The notes under the pieces are model-generated. The model did not search any database and had not been told where the DNA came from. It saw only the letters and a list, made by a program, of their open reading frames with translations. Source: Balamuthia mandrillaris (taxonomy: Eukaryota; Discosea; Longamoebia; Balamuthiidae). Taken from it: a stretch of DNA of 64,000 bases. The position numbers and the translations under genes were made by a program. Positions within the stretch are counted from its first letter, which is position 1, and each line of letters starts with the position of its first letter. Where the stretch lies: NCBI GenBank assembly GCA_031835245.1, contig JAVKOQ010000030.1, forward strand, positions 62,001 to 126,000, given 5' to 3'. Of the stretch, positions 39,392 through 52,595 are shown piece after piece.

Positions 39392-41454
39392 ATGAGCCTA
39401 TTTTCTTCTTCTTGTTCTTGTTCTCAGATAGAAGCAAGCAACAAACGTCAACGGCTCCACGACCCTTGTGTAGTGCAGCAGCCGCCGTCGCGTGGCACCA
39501 GCTCTTGGATCGTGCAGAAAAGCGCGGAGAAGCTGCGCGCCGCTGGAGCTACGCAGGTGCTGCTTTTTGGTTCCGCCGTGTGGAGCGCAAGACCGAGGGA
39601 CATCGATCTGGTAGTGAGGGGATTGGACGAGAACCACCGCTTTCGCTTGTGGCTTGAATTGGAAGGGGAGTTTGGCTGTCTTATTCAACTCCTGGCGGCT
39701 GAGCACATCAAAAGCCAAACTCTGTGGGAATCGATCACAAAGTACGGGTGGGTACCCCTTTGTTGCTGTTGATGGTTTCGATGATTACTGATGTTGAGAT
39801 ACCTCTTTTCCAAGCATCGACGTTACCAAAGGGAACGTATCTTTGCCGGCAATGCCGTACACACAGGCACAGTTCTCCCACGAGCTGAGATCCTTTGCTC
39901 GCAAAAAAGTTACAGAGTTAAGCAGGGATGAATCTGTGTTCACCACCCATAACAAGAACAAGAGGTGGAAGGTGCGCCCACTCCCACCTATTCATCTGCA
40001 TTGACTGAGGCTTTGTTTGTAGCTCTTTGTCCAGATCCTCCATTGGTGCAGGAAAAGGTTCAAATGGAATTGTCCAGTCGGTGACGAAAGTGAGGAACCC
40101 GACCGCGAAAATCATCACGCGCTACTCGTAATGATGTTTAAAAGCGTGCTGAGTCCCGGTGTCATCGACAAACTGAACCACCTCCGGGAGCAACGCAACA
40201 ATTACTCGTAAGGACCCTGTCATCCTTTTTTGTTTCGGTTGGCGTTGGTTAAACGGTTTAATGCAGATACGACGATGTTATCTTGGCTGGGAGGCTCACC
40301 GAGAGCGAAATGCAGCAACTTTTAGAAGACTTTTTAACGGAGTGGGTGTCTCCTATGGGTTACTTGGATGACCTCGTCAACTGACAAAATTTTTATTTGC
40401 TATATAGATTAGAATTATTTGTTGGCCAATGCCTGGCGTTAAGGCGCTGGCTACCTCCTCCTCCAGAGGGAGTTCCTCAGCCAATCAGAGAAAAGCTGAA
40501 CGCCCAAGCAGCAAAGATGAACAAACAGTTCAACCAACGCCTCACAGCCAAGCAAGCCGAAATCGATGTCTTAAAAAAACAATTAGCTGAAGCACTGGCG
40601 GTACCGCAACAGCAAAACAAAAGCGGGGAAGGAGAAGCCAAAGCGGAAGGGGAACAGGAAATAGAGGAAGAGGAAAAGGAAACAGAGGAAGAGCAACTGA
40701 ACGAGAGCGAGAAAGAGACAGAGCCAGAGGAGACAGCCAGAGATGAAGAAGCAAATCAACAAGAAGGCGAAGAAGAGGAGGAAGGCAAGGAAGAACATGG
40801 CAGATACGAAGAAAAAGAAAGTAAAGGAGATAGCACCGGTGTTCAACAGCAAGCTTCCTTACAAGAAAAAACTGTTGGCGAGGAGCAAGCCACCACTCCC
40901 TTCATCCCGGTCGGCATTGAGCTACCAAACGACCTTCTGGAGTTTGTGCTGCAACACCCAGATGTGTGGACCTTTCTTTTGGAGATGGACGAAAGGATCT
41001 GGCAGGACCAGTTTGTTATTTGCCTAAGGCTTGTCGTGGACCACGAGGACGAAACCCTGCGCGATAGGTTCACCCAAAACTTCAAAGCACATTGCGCCAG
41101 CCCGAGCGAACACATTTCTTGGGCATGTTATCAATTCGCAGGACTAATTTGGACTCATCACCTCTTCATCACGCAACATATCCGACAAAAGGTACATGCA
41201 TTCACTTTCATTATCTTTGTTGTTGTCGTCGTCGTCGTCGTTGTCGTCGTCGTCGTTCTTCTTCTTCTTCTTCTTCTTCTTCTTGTTCTTCTTCTGCTTC
41301 TTGTTCTTGTTCTTCTTCTTCTTCTTCTTCTTTCGAATCATTTACCTGGGAGTGTACCGCATAACAGCCGAGGCAGCAGCATTTGAAGAAAAAGAAAAAC
41401 AAGAAGAACAAGAAGACAGGAAGGAAACGCAACAAAGGAGGAAGAAAAAAGTGA
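39392..41454 (+). CDS. MNT-type nucleotidyltransferase with acidic linker and helical C-terminus
   Basis: Six exons join in phase: 39392-39747, 39815-39971, 40035-40207, 40267-40341, 40408-41191 and 41368-41454 (TGA). The N-terminal domain carries VLLFGSAVWSARPRDIDLVV. This GS-x9-DxD signature belongs to minimal nucleotidyltransferases of the polymerase-beta superfamily; the two Asp bind metal. A helical region follows (MMFKSVLSPGVIDKLNHLRE ... LTESEMQQLLEDFLTELELF). Next are a coiled coil (KQAEIDVLKKQLAEALA), a Glu-rich linker of about 80 residues, and a second folded helical part (LPNDLLEFVLQHPDVWTFLL ... HISWACYQFAGLIWTHHLF). The tail is Lys-rich and could be nuclear. Substrate and partner are unknown. 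A tighter reading would stop at 40384 without the last two exons, but the GTGGGT donor at 40342 gives a coherent extension. Confidence 0.6.
41215..41335 (+). repeat. TCG/TTC trinucleotide repeat in the last nucleotidyltransferase intron
   Basis: (TTG)(TCG)n followed by (TTC)n and TTG-interrupted TTC, inside the intron 41192-41367. It is pyrimidine-rich on the sense strand. Confidence 0.85.
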
Positions 41455-41526
41455 ACCTGCCTTGTTGCGTTCAACACTCACTCGCTCAATGCACAATTTA
41501 CCACTTATTTTTTCATAGTTTCTGGG

Positions 41527-42218
41527 TCAGGCGGTTCTGAGGATGAGGTGAATGCCCGAGTCAGTATCCACCACGTCGCTCATCTCACCGACGTCCAAGG
41601 CAAAGGCAGCGTCCTCGAAGGGCTTTTGCATTTGCCCTCGGCCAAAGAAGCCCAGGTCTCCGCCCTTCTTGGCGCTGCTGCAGTCGCTCTCCCGCTTGGC
41701 CAGCTGCTCCAGGGAGGTCTCCCCCCGCTCTATCCTCTCCTTGAAGCCCAGGATGAGGCGGATGGCGTCCTCCTTGCTCCTGGTGATCCTCTCTTCCTTC
41801 CACGAGGAAGGCCTTCGGGAGTCTCTGTGTTTTACCAGGAGGTGAGAGGCTCTCACTTGGCTCAATTCTTTTTTCTTGGGTGCAGAAGAAGCGGAGGAAG
41901 AGGAAGCCGTGGGTCTTTCCCAAAGGCTCTCCCCAGTTTTGGCATGGTAGTAGTAGAACTTGCCTGGATGGCTGCGTGACTCTTTCTTGGCCCAACCTTC
42001 CGGCAGAGCTTCTTCTTCTCCTTCCTGTTGTTGGTGGGATTGGGTTTAACGAGACCAAAAAAAGTGGCCAAACAAAGGGAAGGCGAATTATTGGTTTTTT
42101 TTTAAAGAAAAACAAAAAAATAGACCTGTTGCTTTCTTGCCTTTTTGCTGTCTTCTTTCTTGCCTGCCGCTTTGCTCTCTTTTTCAGAACCCCTTCTCTT
42201 TGCGCCTTTCTCTTCCAT
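41527..42218 (-). CDS. Pin1-type peptidyl-prolyl isomerase (WW + parvulin)
   Basis: Two exons, 42218-42126 and 42024-41527, join in phase 0. The N-terminal 31 residues are Lys/Glu-rich ([16 protein letters not shown]). The second exon opens with a WW domain, [20 protein letters not shown] then [14 protein letters not shown]. The parvulin domain follows: [59 protein letters not shown] and [18 protein letters not shown]. The basic RR after KHRDS matches the phosphate-binding loop of Pin1, so preference for phospho-Ser/Thr-Pro is expected. Pin1 proteins isomerise such bonds in cell-cycle and transcription factors, largely in the nucleus. A further in-frame ATG upstream (42371) would lengthen the protein; the shorter start is preferred. 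The N-terminal extension is longer than in human Pin1. Confidence 0.87.
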
Positions 42219-42764
42219 GTGTTCACACACTTTTTCTTCTTTCGCTTCTTTCTTCTTCTGTTTTTTAAGGTGCTCATTTTCGGCATTTCCTAAATTTTTT
42301 GCAAGTTTGAAATTCCATACGTGACATGTGCATATTTTGCAAGATTGAAATTCCTCACACCGACACATCACCTTTGCCCTTAAAAAGCAATAGTGACGTG
42401 TCAGTAGAGTTTTCGAGACGACATGAAAATGCCGTTTGTATGGGTTAACAACAAGTCTGCATTTCTCCGTCTTTTTTATAGCGCGAAGCAGAGCGAAACT
42501 ATAGCGTCAGAGGTACGGGCCTCCCCTCGCAGGCGCGAGAACGATGGGGAGAAACCGAGCGAAGGAACGAAGAGAAATACGGAGAAACTACATCGCAAAC
42601 AGAGAGAAAGCGGGAACATGTGGGAACAGTTGATGTTCCATCTTGTTGTGTATATTTAAATAAAATAGTTTTTCTCATTCTTTTTTCTTTCTCCAAACAA
42701 ACCACAAGACCTCCCCGCAGCCTACAAAACAAACACACGTTCAGGAAAAAGAAAATAACCAAAG
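42219..42764. promoter_or_regulatory. Divergent intergenic region with GACGACATG motif
   Basis: The 546 bp between the starts of the Pin1-like gene (-) and the small membrane protein gene (+). GACGACATG is at 42417-42425, about 200 bp upstream of the Pin1-like ATG and oriented as CATGTCGTC on that strand. Direct copies of TGCAARNTTGAAATTCC occur at about 42300 and 42337. No coding frame is supported. Confidence 0.4.
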
Positions 42765-43149
42765 ATGAGCTTCAAAGATAAAGTGGAAGACGAGGCTCGC
42801 AGTATAAGAATGTCAGCCGAGAGGTCCAACCTCACCAAAGACATTGTGGTCCCGACGCTGCTCTTCGGCGCCTTGTCTCCGGGGCTGTTCCTCACCATCC
42901 CTCCCGAAAGCGGGGGCTTGCTTCGTTCTGGTTCGACTCTTCTCTCCATTTTTTCTTTTTGATTTTTTAACTAAATTCGATTTTTCTTTTAAAATCTTTA
43001 ACTTTTTTTTTTGCTTCTTTCTTTGCGAAGGACAAACGAGCCCAAGGGCGGTGTTGATGCACATGGGCGTGTTCGGCGGTGCCCTCTACCTCTACCGCTA
43101 CTACATGAACTCCAGGAGGCTTCGTCCTCGCGATCTCGCTCACGCTTAA
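42765..43149 (+). CDS. Small two-helix membrane protein, about 95 residues
   Basis: Two exons, 42765-42930 and 43031-43149, join in phase (G / GA) and end in TAA. The first half is charged (MSFKDKVEDEARSIRMSAER), then a hydrophobic segment PTLLFGALSPGLFLTIPPE. The second exon carries AVLMHMGVFGGALYLYRYY, a second helix ending in basic residues. The fold resembles small subunits or assembly factors of organelle membranes, and the PPESGGLLRSGQTSPRAVL linker is a well-defined loop. I do not recognise the family. The ATG lies in an A-rich context (accaaagATGa). Confidence 0.62.
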
Positions 43150-43340
43150 GACTCTCTTCTTTATCTCTTTCGTTGGAAAAAAACATGTACAAAGAAGAGA
43201 AAGCGGCGACGAAAAGGGAAAGAGAAGAGGAAGAAGAAAAGAGAGAAGAGCATTTGTTCAACGGAAAAAAACAAAAACATCTTACACACAAACCAACAAA
43301 AATAGAACGTGTATGTGCAAAAACAAAAAGCAAAAACCTT

Positions 43341-43557
43341 TCAATGCGCCTCTAACAACCGGAAAGAAGTGTCCTGTCGAAAGTTCAAGTTGAGAGAGAA
43401 CACGTGGATGGACCCTGCTTTGGAGACGCCCCAAACGGTGTTCTTGTTGATGAGCAAAAAGGCTGCTATGTCGTTCTTTGGGTCTACGATCGTCCGTTCC
43501 ACTTCTTTATATGTCTGTAAAACGGAATGAAAGCAAGAAGTCAAAGGGGTGGAAAGC

Positions 43558-43590
<33 letters not shown>

Positions 43591-45728
43591 CAGGAGAGAA
43601 GCAGAGAGAAAGAAGAGGCGGGAGGGAGGAAGAGAGAGAGAGAGAGAGCATAGGGAAAGTTACTTTGGCATCGTAAACAAAAAGACTGTTGGAGGCAGCG
43701 AACCAAACGAGCTTGCTGAGAGGCAACCATATCAAGCTGTTTGGTATCGCAGGAAGCTCCACTATGGAATGCAGCAGTTCTCCCTGTTTATTAATTTTCA
43801 GCGGTGTGTAAGAGAAGAGAAGATAACGACGAGGCGAGAGAGAGAGAGAAGAGAGTAAATAGGGAGGAGTTACCTCTAAACTCCAAATATAAATATTGCG
43901 TTTATCAGTGCAGGACCAAACCTCTTGTCCCACCTTTTGAATGTCGGTAAACCGTTCGTCCTTCGCTTTACCCTCCATTCGGTCCAGTATTTCTGGCTTT
44001 TGCTAGGGATTCGTTTTGGGATTTTTGTAAGATACCAACAGACCGTAACAGAGGCTGAGATGAAAGCTTGAGGAGAGAGAGAGAGAGAGAGAGAGATTGA
44101 ACGTACTTCGCAGCTCCAAATGTAAATGTTGGATCCGGAGGCAACCCACATGTTCGTCCCAATAGAACAAATACATGTGACGCTGTTGTTGGAGTTGGCG
44201 TTCTTGCTGCTTTGGCCTTTCTTGCTAGATTTCTCGGCAGTCGCCCGTTTGACGATCGCCGCACCATCCTTCTGAGCGGACAAGTAAAGTGCAACCTTCT
44301 GTTCGTTCACGTCGATAAGGGCGAGAGTGCAGACGTCGTCCAGCAAAGCCGCCCAGATGTGGCTTGGATGATAGTAACTTAATGTAGATACGCCTGCTTT
44401 CTTTCCCATTTTCAACTTTTTCGATTTGAATTTCTATGTGGTGTTGTTATTTGAAAGTTTGTTTCAGTGCGAACGAAGAAAAAGCAGAAGAACGAAAGCA
44501 AAGAAGAAAAGGAGAAGAGAATAAGAACCTTTGGATCCCAACATAAGACGTTGGAGTCATCTGGAGAACAAGTCCATACATAGCGAGAAGGAAGCCCACT
44601 TTGGACGATACTAACAACTGGGCCTTTGTGTGCCTTGGTGGAATCCAACACTTCTCCTGTCTTAATTTGTTTTGGGTTAACAAAGAGGCAACAAGATAAG
44701 CGGAACAAAAAATTGAAAAAAGAGAGAAGAAAGCAGAAAGAATAAAGAGGAAAGAAGCAAGAATTATGGTTGTTGCTTACCTTTGGATTGCATCGCACAA
44801 CAAGACCGTCCTCACAACCAACCCAAACAGAGAGGCCCTCATCGCTCCGCACAACAGCCATACATACTGGCGTAGAAGGCACCTTTGAAGAGCAAAGGGT
44901 TGGTTTCTTCATACCACTGTAATCATCAGCAGCACTCCCGCTTCCATCATCACTGTCCTTCTTTTTATTCTTTCCTTTCGTTGGTGACGAAGAGCGAGGG
45001 GATGATGAGGAAGACGCAGAGCTAAGCATTCCGTTTCGTTGTTCTGCTCCTCCTGTTTCATCTTTCATCGTTTTTCTTGGTGATGTTTCATTCTCGTTGC
45101 TGTTATTGCTGTTGATTGCTCTTCTGTTGCCCAGCATTACGCTGCCGAGATGTTTTGTCTTTCTTCTGGGAGAGAGTGTCATCGCCATGGCTTCGCGCGA
45201 GGCCAACTCGTAGGGAGAGAGCGTGTCGGGGGCCAGTTGTCGTTGAATGGCTTCTAACCGTTGGATAATGGTCGCAAAATCAGGTCTTGCCGAAGGATCG
45301 TCATCCCAACAGGCTTGCATTAGACTCATATATTCTGGGCTTTCACTCGCCTGTTTTTTATTTACGCTCAGCAAAGAGAAAATAACATAAACAAAAGGAG
45401 AAGAGAAAGAGGAACGATGACACAAATAGAGAAGCAGCGAACTAGAAGGAGACAACGAAAGGAGAATGAGAACAAGCAGAGAAGAGAAGCCAAACCTCAG
45501 GGAATGTGACAGAGGGTCGAAGGCCTTGAATAATGGCATCTTCCAATCGGGAGTCAGCGTCATATTCGGCTGTATACTCTTTGAAAGGGTGTTGGAGGGA
45601 AATGACCTCCCACATGATAATACCAAAGCTATAAACATCCGCTTTTTCTGTATACTCTTTGTTTTGCATGATTTCTGTGTTGAAGAAACATTAGAACTCT
45701 CAATAATTGAGGGCTCAGACGAGAGACG

Positions 45729-45760
<32 letters not shown>

Positions 45761-46394
45761 TACCAGGAGCAAGCCACACTGGATTCCACACGTTTCGTCC
45801 TTTCATTCTGGCTTCCGTCATTTGCGTTGACAAGCCAAAATCTGTTTTGTAGAAAACACAAAATGAATCATAACGCATAATGGAGACACAAAACAAATTT
45901 GAGGGAAACGGAGCAAACCTGCAACTTTGGCTACGGTAGGTGCACTACTGGAAGTGGATGCCATCTATTGTTGTCTCAAAGTTACAAACCATAAGGAAGA
46001 AAATAATAACCAGAGAGAGAGAGAGAGAGAGAGAGAGATGAAACAAAAACAACAAAGGAAAATCTTCACAACAAACAAATGACGTACGAGCACGTTAGGA
46101 GTCTTTAAGTCTCGATGAATCGTTGGAGGGATCGTTGAGTGAAGAAAGTTCATTCCTTCAGCCACGTCTCGGACAATCCGAAGACGAAGACCCCAATCGA
46201 GCGCACCGGTTGCTTTGTGGATAAAGTCGTATAGATTGCCATATGGCAAGAACTCAGTGAGAATCAAAAAGGATGGCAGAGAGAGGCAAATGCCCTTCAG
46301 CCCAACCGTGTTTGGGTGATTCAAAGTACTGTTGAAAAGTAAGCATCTAGTGTTAGCTGAAGAAAGAGAGCGATAGGAAGAGGGTAGAGGAGGA

Positions 46395-46425
<31 letters not shown>

Positions 46426-48026
46426 AAACGACAAAGCGAAAGACAAAGTTGAGAAAGCGTAAGACAGGAGCGAAAGAAGACCTCATAAGTAAAACTTCTC
46501 TTCGAAGTTCTTGGAACTTTTCCGAAAGTTCAGCCATGGCAGTGACATTATTTAGTTTTGAGGGAAGGGAGCCCTCAGCGGCCGCGGAATGACCGGTAGA
46601 TGTTGAAGCAGAAGCAGCAGGACAAGGAGAAGAAGCAGTAACAGAAGCATTACGGATTGTTGAAGAAGCAGGAAGCGGAGTGGATGCTAAGGAAGGAGAA
46701 CAAGCGGTAGAGGATGAAAGAGCGGCAGTATCTGCTGAGAAGTTGATCTTCTTCACTGCGACTTCTTGTCCATCTAAGATGCCGCGGTAGACGGTAGCAT
46801 AGGCACCCTTGCCCACCTCTTCCAGCAGCTTTACCTCTGCTGGTTTTATGATGAACGCTTCCATGTGCACCAGAGAGATATCGGGCGCCATTTGATCTGT
46901 TTTGTTTGTTTATCAGGCGAAACAGATTGTTCGTTTTGTGAGAAACAAAGCAACACCCAGAAGAAAGAAGAAACAGCACGAAGAAGACATAACAAACCAA
47001 TTGTTACTTTCTCGTCTGCACATAGAAGAAAAGGAAGACCCTGAGCAACCGCCACTTCGGCCTCTTGCAGTGGAAATAAGTTGGGTGGATGCACCCGCAG
47101 GCGAATGCAATGAGGACAAGATATGAGAACCTCTTTGACTTGGTTTTGATACCAACCATCCAACAAGCTCTCTATATTTTCCACCAACAAAGCAAACAGT
47201 CTTTTGATGCCAAATCATAAGTAATATGAGTAAAGGAAAGAATAAAAGCAGGAAAGCAGGGAAGAATAGAGAAAAAGGACAAAAAAAAAAAAAACGTACT
47301 TTGAAGTACGACCACGTTGAGAACGCACGTGCAGCTTTAACAAGAACTCTTCAGGGATGTACTCTAGAAAGCCTTTTTCCAGGTTCTTCCCTCTCTTCAT
47401 CACCTTTACTATAACTCCGTTCGTCCAATAAGCGGCCAGTTCTGCTGCCCCTTGTCCTCTCACAGCCTCCAACCTCCATCTCGCTGAATTCATTGTATTT
47501 AGGGACTTTGCCGAGGTGGAGCGTGGAGAAGGTGAAGAAGAAGAAGAGTTGTTGGAGCTCGCGTTCGAGTTGTTGCGACTTCGACGCTTCAAACGAGCTT
47601 TGTGAATATCCCAATCTTGGATCACGTGTAAAGTGCGCACGAATAGCCGACTGAAGAAGCCAAGCGGCAAGAAACGAAATACCCATTGCCGACCTATTTG
47701 GTCGTAAACATCTTCTGGCTCAAAGTGAGGCCATTCTTTCTTCACTATAATGATTGTATTTGGAATTAGGGGCTAACGAGAGAGAGAGAGAGAGAGAGAG
47801 AAGAGAGGAGAAAGGGGAGAGGAGGGAGAACAAAAACAAACCTGTGAACGGTCGTTCTTTCTTGAGGAGACAAGGAACGAGAAAGTCTTCATCCATTTTA
47901 CTGGTTTCAGTTTCGTCCGTTTTACCTTTTTAAAAAAACACAAGTATACATTACAACCAAAAAAAGAAAGAAAAGGAGCACAAAGGAAAGAGACAGCGAG
48001 AGGGCGAGAGAGAGAGAAAGAGAGAA

Positions 48027-48059
<33 letters not shown>

Positions 48060-51000
48060 TTATACCTGGAGAACCTGTCTTCCAATTGCCAGAATCAAGA
48101 CAAGAGTCAGAGGCGTTTTTGGAAGCATTACTAGAGGAAGAAGAAGCCATGCTGCTACTGAGCTTGCTCCATGGGTAGAGGATGTCGAATTTTCTGAGCA
48201 GCTGAATGAGAATGTGATGTATCGACTCTGGAAAAGCTGGAGCACGCCATATCAGGCCTAAATCGCTTCGTCTTAGCTTGCCGTCGTCTCCTCGTACCAC
48301 TTGATGCCGTAATGTTACCACGCTGCTCATGACTTTTGTCAGCCATTGAGGATCTGACGTTGTTTGATTAGCATTCAGGCCAGCTCTTCTCTTCTTTCCT
48401 CTCCTCTCTTCTCTTTCCTCTCCTCACCACTTATCTGCATCTCTTCACTTCATCCTGCTTCGCTTAGCGCAGCTTTGGAAAAAGAAAATAGCATACCAAG
48501 AAAAACATAGTCTGAAAGTTCTTCGGAAGGGTCGTCGCCAAAATACGCAATGTCACCAATATCGTTAAGAAAAATAAGTAGGTCCTCGAACTCTCCATCC
48601 TCCACATTGAATGATTTTGCTTGCTTTCTAAACTTCGCTTTTTTCTAAAGATGAACTTTCATGTCAGAGAACAAGAAAAAAAAAAAGAAGATGATGAAGA
48701 AGAAGATGAGCAAGAAACAGGAGAATCAAACCGTTATAGGAGGATAGAGAAAAGAGCCAGGCATAGCCAACACAGTCACAAACTTACTGAAAATGAGGAA
48801 AGGACTCGGAATGGTCAGTCGAACGAACTTCTTCTTCTCAGCCACTGTGGCTATCTTGCTTTTGAGCTCCTTGATCCCTCGTTTGGTCTTACAGCTAACC
48901 GCAACGATGTCTGCCACATTTGGAAAACGACGTTTATACCGTTTGCTTATCTTTTCCAAAATATCTGCAACAGGTGCATCTCCTCCCTTGCAAAATAGAA
49001 AAACAAACAAAAAGTTAGATACGATATAAAAGAGAGTGCAATAAAAAAGAAACCTTTTTCTTTTTGGGTTGCAACGCCTTGTGGTCTAAATGAGTGCCAA
49101 CGATGACAACAGGCACGCCTGGCACCCGTGCTTTTAATGAGTATAGCCAATAATCGAGTTTGCGAGTGGATTCACGGTAGGCGTCTGCCAGGTTAAATAC
49201 CTGCATTTTGTTTTTTTAAAAAAAAAATCGGGGTGATAAGAGGAGAGTAAGAATGGGGGGAGAAAGAGAAAAAGAGAGTGGCTCAATCGTACAAGCAAAT
49301 AAATAGAACGTTTGGAAAGGAAAAATTGGTGTGTAGTTTGATACAAGTCCTGTCCCGCAAAGTCCCACGCTCGAAACGAAATGCTTTTAGAAAAACAGTT
49401 AAGAAAAGTGCCAAGAAAACAATGCGAAAAAAGGTGTAAAAAGAAGTAATGACGTACTTGGCCCACTGTGTATCTGCAATATCAATGCCATCAGTGGCGA
49501 TATTTGGGTTCTTCTCTTTCGATTTTTTCTTCTCTCTGAAGCAACGAAGCAAACTGGTCTTTCCTACTCCTCCTTCTCCGACCAACATCAACTTCACTCT
49601 CATGAATGATTTGCTCTGCTCCTCCAATGAGTGCAAATAGGCGCGCACCCACTTTAAGTCATTGTCAGCATCGGAATCATCTCCGCTCTCTTTATCTCCT
49701 ACGTTGTTTTCTTTCCTCTCTTTCTCGCTTTCTCGTTCGTTCGCCGACGTTAAATCCGAAGATGAATGATTTTTGTCCTTGTGAGAGGAAGAGGAGGAAG
49801 AAGATGAAGAGGAGGAAGTAGGAAAGTAAAAGCTTGTGGGGGAACTGGTAGAAGCCAACGATGCACCAACTCGCTCTATTAAATCCTCCGTATTGTTGTT
49901 CTTCTTGTTGGATTTGGGGTCAAGTCGTCCTGTTATTGTAGATAATGGATTTCCTGTTGAAAGAAGAGAAAGAGAGGGGGAGCATTCTGTTTCAGCTGGT
50001 TGTGCTGATCGGAGGGAGAGAGAGGGAGAGAGAGTACCGCGCAAGCAAATCTTTTTAAGAGAAGGAATATGCGCAAGTTCTACAGGCAGGAATTCCAAAC
50101 GATTGTACTCAAGCCTCAGTTCCAACAAATTTGTTAACGCTCCAATTTCTTTTAAATGGTAAGAACAAAGCAACAGAGAAGAGAGAGAGAGAGAGAGAAC
50201 AAACCTCTACAAATAGTGGTAAGCTGATTGTTTTCTAAGTAAAAATACTTGAGCTCCTGTAGGTTTGCAATACTTGGCGGCAAGACTTTAATATTGTTGA
50301 AGCTAACATCCAACGTGCGTAACCCTGTGAGGTTCATTATAGCTTCAGGCAGATTCGCAAAGTCGTTATGATTGAGAAACACTCTTCTCAATTGAGTGAG
50401 ACTGGGGAGAGAGGGCAGATCCTTCAATTTGTTGTGGCTCAAGTCCAGTCTTTGCAGGGAGCACATGCAGTCCAACTCGTTGGGCAGGTTTGAGATGTGA
50501 TTGCCACAGAGATCGAGCACAGTCAGTCCTCGCAGCTTTCCGATGTTGCGAGGCAGCTCTTTCAGCCTGTTGTGAAAGAGGAAGAGCTCTTTGATGAGAT
50601 CACCGTGATGTGCCACAATGTATTCCACGTCCTCCATGCTGAAAGTTCTCAGGTTCATGCGACTAATGTCTATGCGATCCAATGGTTCATGAGCAAGTTC
50701 GTAAAGCACGCATGTAGAGACGTCTTTGAGGTCTGTAGCTGTTCCAGAGAAGGCAGAGCCCAACTTGGCTAATACCATTTGTCTTTCTGGTCGCTTATTT
50801 GTATTGTTGACATCCTCCGAGGAAGAGGAGTTGTCTTGTTCTTGCAGAGATTCACTTCTGCTTCTATCGCTGCTCTCTCCTGCTCCATCATCTGTCATCT
50901 TTTTGCCTCCTTCGCCGTCTATTGTCCCTTTGCGCTGTATCAAGAGCGAAGCGGCAGCTGGGGGACCATCACCCGTCGCTGGATCAAAGGAAGAAGAAAA

Positions 51001-51836
51001 CGAACTGGAGTAACTTCCACGTCTCGAATCAGCAGGCAACGGCACAGGAGAAGAACTCGAAGAATTCACGCGCGGAAAGCGACCACTGTTAGTTGCTCTT
51101 CCTCTTCCTTCATAATCTCCACTCCGTGCTGTTGATATTTTGTCCAAGCTCATCCTTCCAGAATTTGTGACAGTAGGCATGCTTCCTGTTAATCTGGAAG
51201 AACCCATTTGGGCTTGTCGTTTGTAGAGAGCCTCTCTCTCTTTGGTCATTCGTCGGTTTCGCTCCAGCAGCTCCGCCATTTGTTTGGCCTTGTGGGCATC
51301 TTCCCGCACGGCCAACGGAGCGGGAAGCTTAATCTCGAGGAGAGTAGTATTGACGGCCAACATGTCGATGTAGATCTGGCAGACGTCCGAAAGACTGTAG
51401 GAGGCAGTTGCTGAACCTTTAAAGTCCACCACCTCCATCACTGCATTGGTTTTAAGACAGTCTGCTATAAAGATATGGCCTTTATTTGTGTTTTACGTTA
51501 GAAGTTTGGTGTTTAATCAAAAAGCAGGGAAGGAAAGAAGAGTTTATGGACGCACAAGGTTTGTTAATTCTGCTTTTGGCAAAGGAGACTTTGACGAGGG
51601 CGTGATTACGTCGCCAACTGTTGGCAAGTATGATAACTTCTTCAGAGCTCAGTTTGTTTCCCGACAAGTCTAAGTGAGTCAAGTACTTTCGTTTTTATAG
51701 TTTGGGAACGAAAAAAAGTAAGCAAATTGAAGAAGGAAGAGGGAAGAAGGAAGAAAAAGAAGAACAAGAAGAACCATAACCACAATAATCACAATAACAT
51801 CATAAGAAGAAGAGGACAACAACGAGAACTGGGGAG

Positions 51837-51885
<49 letters not shown>

Positions 51886-52558
51886 ACCAAACCTGGTTCA
51901 CGCTAAGAGCACGAGCCATGAGCTGCACAGCCGGGCAGGAGCTCGGATTGCCGGTGGCCCTCAACGAGTTGTTCTGCAGGTCCAACCGCTCCAACGAGGA
52001 GTTGAAGCACAACGCCCTGGCCAGGGCCAGCCCTCCTCTCTCCCCGATGTCCCGCCGCTCCGCCTCCACCAGCTCCAGCGTGTGGCGGCCCTCCCCGCCG
52101 GCCGAGAGGGACAGGCGAAGCAACGGCCCCGAGGAGCGTTGGTGCAGCAACAGGCGGGAGAGGTGGATGGCTCCCTCATCACCTTTGTTGTTTTGTTTTG
52201 TTGTGGCATTATTGTTTGTATTGGTTTTTTTTTTTTGTAGCTTTGAAGAATTACATAAAACAAAAAAAATACAATAAAATACAATTTTAAAAAAAGTGCA
52301 AAAAAAAAAGAAGAAAACAACAAAAAAAAAAAACAAAAAAACAAAAACAAAAAAATGCAACAAGAAAAAAAAACAAACAAAAAATAAATCAAAACAAAAT
52401 AAAAAAAATGAAAACAAAAAAACAAAAAAACAAAAATAAAAACAAAAAAAAGTTTAAAAAAAATGCAACGAAAAAAAATGAAGAAAAAAAAAACAAGAAA
52501 CAAAAAACAAAGAAAAGAAACTGGTGACAAAAAAACAAAAACACAGAAAAGGAGTAGC

Positions 52559-52595
<37 letters not shown>

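Noticed and set aside
42300-42370. Direct copies of a TGCAARNTTGAAATTCC-like sequence suggesting a binding-site array
   Set aside because: Only two inexact copies in an intergenic gap; too little to claim an array.
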